Shown: one piece after another, positions 5,129-6,485 of the stretch | Layout of the letters: the number at the start of each line of letters is the position of its first letter | Position numbering within the stretch: the first letter of the stretch is position 1 | Assembly (NCBI GenBank): GCA_900553655.1 | Contig: USEQ01000077.1 | Span: 1 to 6,485 of the forward strand | From: an uncultured Slackia sp. | GTDB lineage: Bacteria; Actinomycetota; Coriobacteriia; Coriobacteriales; Eggerthellaceae | Direction: 5' to 3' | Length of the DNA stretch: 6,485 nt | Position numbers and translations under genes: made by a program | Notes under the pieces: model-generated | Told to the model about the DNA's origin: nothing | Databases searched by the model: none | What the model saw: only the letters and a program-made list of their open reading frames with translations

Positions 5129-6013
5129 CTATCCGAAAACCAACCCGTTACTCGCCAGCATCCATACCAAAAATGCCACCCAGGCAACCGCCACCACAAT
5201 GCGCGCGGCATTGGGCACGCGCAATCCGGGCTCGGGCACCATGAGCATGGCAATAGCCCCGCCGAGCGCGCCACCCAAGTGGCCGCTGATGGAAATGCCC
5301 GGCACCAAGAACGAATACGCCACGTTTGCCGCAATCACGCCCCACATGCCCTTGCTGTATTCGGCGAAGAATTCGCGGCCTTCGCGGTGCAGCACGCCCA
5401 GAAGCGCCGTCGCCACGAACAGGCCGAACACGCTCGTTGATGCGCCGGCCGAAACGGTCATCCCGCCGTCGGCCATGCCGGCAAGATACGACACGGCGTT
5501 GCCGGTGATGCCGCCAATGAAATACAGCAGCACGAAATTCGCCTTGCCCAGCACCTGCTCGAGCAAAGCGCCCACGCTATAGAGCGCCACCATGTTGAAG
5601 GCAAGATGCATCAGGTCCAGGTGCAAGAACATGGGAGTGACGAATCTGTACAGGTCGGCCGTCGACTGCACGAGCGGCGGATACATTGCCCCCATGCCAA
5701 TAAGCACCCGCGAGGAGATGTCGAAGTTGAGCCCCGACAGAAACACCTCGACCGCGTACACGACCACGTTGACCGCAATCAGCACCAGCGTGACCGCTTG
5801 GTATGCGTTCCGCTGAAAGAACGTGCCTTTGGACGCTTTCATCATGCGCTTGAGCTGAGCGTCGTCGATGACGCGACGCGATTCGCCGGCCGCACACGCA
5901 CCTTCGGCCGAAGCGCCATTGCCGCCGACAGCCGTTCCGTTGGCGTTAGCGCCTGCGCTTCTAGCATTCCCGCTGCTTAGCCCTGAGCCGTTTTGAAGAT
6001 TGTCGTCAATCAC
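5129..6013 (-). CDS. Rhomboid-family intramembrane serine protease
   Basis: A 294-residue membrane protease with a Ser-His dyad that cuts transmembrane substrates within the lipid bilayer. Ser192 lies in GASTSVFG (190-197) and His245 in SGHLGGALGG (243-252). The upstream loop motif with His131, His136 and Asn140 (FLHLDLMHLAFN) is also rhomboid-typical. Hydrophobic segments: about 72-92, 134-152, 158-178, 190-208, 223-238, 244-259 and 270-287, fitting a six- or seven-helix rhomboid. The first 62 residues are a soluble, low-complexity Gly/Ala/Asn/Ser linker bounded by two copies of VIDD (positions 1-4, if the GTG is read as Val, and 48-51). The GTG at 6013 is supported by GGAAGGA 7 bases upstream and overlaps the preceding stop by 8 bases (GTGATTGA), implying translational coupling. 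Its substrate is not evident. Confidence 0.93.
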   Translation of the reverse strand: MIDDNLQNGSGLSSGNARSAGANANGTAVGGNGASAEGACAAGESRRVIDDAQLKRMMKASKGTFFQRNAYQAVTLVLIAVNVVVYAVEVFLSGLNFDISSRVLIGMGAMYPPLVQSTADLYRFVTPMFLHLDLMHLAFNMVALYSVGALLEQVLGKANFVLLYFIGGITGNAVSYLAGMADGGMTVSAGASTSVFGLFVATALLGVLHREGREFFAEYSKGMWGVIAANVAYSFLVPGISISGHLGGALGGAIAMLMVPEPGLRVPNAARIVVAVAWVAFLVWMLASNGLVFG

Positions 6014-6485
6014 GCGTATATCCTTCCGACGAAATCTGACCAAGCCTGCCTGGACTGGTCCGAAGCGAGTTGGAACGCACGGGAGCGCCAAGCCATGCGG
6101 CAATCCCCGCTGCCGCAAGTCCAAATACAACCACCACGGCAATATCGGCCGGGTCGGGCACCCAAGAAGCAAGCCCGCTTTCAATAAAAGCACGAGCCAT
6201 CAAACCGAACACCAAGATCGCCGTAGATGAAGCCATACCGAGCGCAGGCAGCGCCCTGCCGCCGCGGGAACAAAGCAAAGCGCCCGCCGCCGCAGCGGCA
6301 AGCCAGGATGCGCCCACAACCCACACCGAAGGATTGGACAGCTGGGCGATAACCCCTTGCTCCACGCCGCCTGCAAGCGACCCCGGCACAAACAGCCCAC
6401 CGCCCGTGAACGACCCCATGCCGCAATACGAAAGCAAGAGGGCCGACGCGATGCCGAACAGCGTCGTGCCAAGCGCATCTCGCAC
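6006..6485 (-). CDS. Unrecognised integral membrane protein, C-terminal part
   Basis: The 5' end lies beyond the window, so the GTG at 6485 is probably an internal valine. The visible 159 residues contain four hydrophobic segments (about 5-20, 53-72, 80-100 and 113-133), separated by short Gly/Ser-rich loops. They end in a polar, mildly basic tail of about 26 residues (APVRSNSLRTS to GYTRD), which is likely cytoplasmic. I see no catalytic or transport motif and do not recognise a family. It could be a small standalone membrane protein or the membrane-anchored end of a larger protein such as a kinase or transporter. Its stop codon is embedded in the start of the rhomboid gene, so the two are co-transcribed and may act together. 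Confidence 0.75.
   Translation of the reverse strand: MRDALGTTLFGIASALLLSYCGMGSFTGGGLFVPGSLAGGVEQGVIAQLSNPSVWVVGASWLAAAAAGALLCSRGGRALPALGMASSTAILVFGLMARAFIESGLASWVPDPADIAVVVVFGLAAAGIAAWLGAPVRSNSLRTSPGRLGQISSEGYTRD
6021..6027 (-). promoter_or_regulatory. Ribosome-binding site fixing the GTG start of the rhomboid gene
   Basis: GGAAGGA lies 7 bases before the GTG at 6013, inside the end of the upstream gene. The frame remains open another 60 codons upstream, but that part is antisense-like filler overlapping the membrane protein gene and carries no rhomboid feature. Confidence 0.7.

Noticed and set aside
4561..5244. 227-codon plus-strand open frame
   Set aside because: It is antisense to the reductase-like gene and the end of the rhomboid gene, with no supporting start signal or motif.
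3877..5334. Extension of the reductase-like gene to 5334
   Set aside because: The 105 added residues overlap the rhomboid gene in another frame and are rich in Trp, Arg and Cys without a family match. The ATG at 5019 has a very strong ribosome-binding site.
1..6485. CRISPR arrays, tRNA or rRNA genes, insertion sequences
   Set aside because: No regularly spaced repeats, no cloverleaf-like segment and no transposase motif were seen on reading both strands.

Overview
The window is a moderately GC-rich bacterial segment in which every supported gene lies on the minus strand, so it reads from right to left. Several traits fit a Gram-positive anaerobe of the class Coriobacteriia, probably an Eggerthellaceae relative. 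These are the mixture of genes (nickel-pincer cofactor synthesis, a ferrochelatase, an aldo/keto-reductase-like protein with a ferredoxin tail), strong GAAGGG/GGAGG-type ribosome-binding sites and GTG starts. That taxonomic guess is an inference from gene content and style; no marker gene is present.

Layout in the direction of transcription. (1) 6485-6006: the C-terminal part of an unrecognised four-helix membrane protein, overlapping by 8 bases with a rhomboid intramembrane serine protease (6013-5129, GTG start). (2) After 109 bases comes an aldo/keto-reductase-fold protein with two C-terminal [4Fe-4S] motifs (5019-3877), in which the usual catalytic Tyr and Lys are not visible. (3) A 553-base stretch without a supportable gene (3876-3324) holds an AT-rich inverted repeat at 3503-3535 and a possible structured leader in front of ferrochelatase hemH (3323-2334). 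(4) A 199-base intergenic region carries a MerR-style promoter, with a 19-base spacer containing a dyad. It drives a probable operon: a MerR regulator of the AdhR type (2134-1757), larE (1756-1154), larB (1123-359) and larC (187 to beyond base 1).

The lar genes build the nickel-pincer nucleotide cofactor of lactate racemase-type enzymes. LarB carboxylates and cleaves nicotinic acid adenine dinucleotide, LarE converts the two carboxylates to thiocarboxylates, and LarC inserts nickel using CTP. No LarA (the apo-enzyme) is seen, but the window stops inside larC. The most interesting points are three. The lar operon appears to be under a thiol-containing MerR regulator with a recognisable operator-promoter. 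LarE is only 200 residues and lacks the usual C-terminal domain while carrying a CxxC plus a third Cys typical of the iron-sulfur variety. The aldo/keto-reductase-like protein has lost part of its catalytic tetrad. No RNA gene, CRISPR array, insertion sequence or convincing intrinsic terminator was found.
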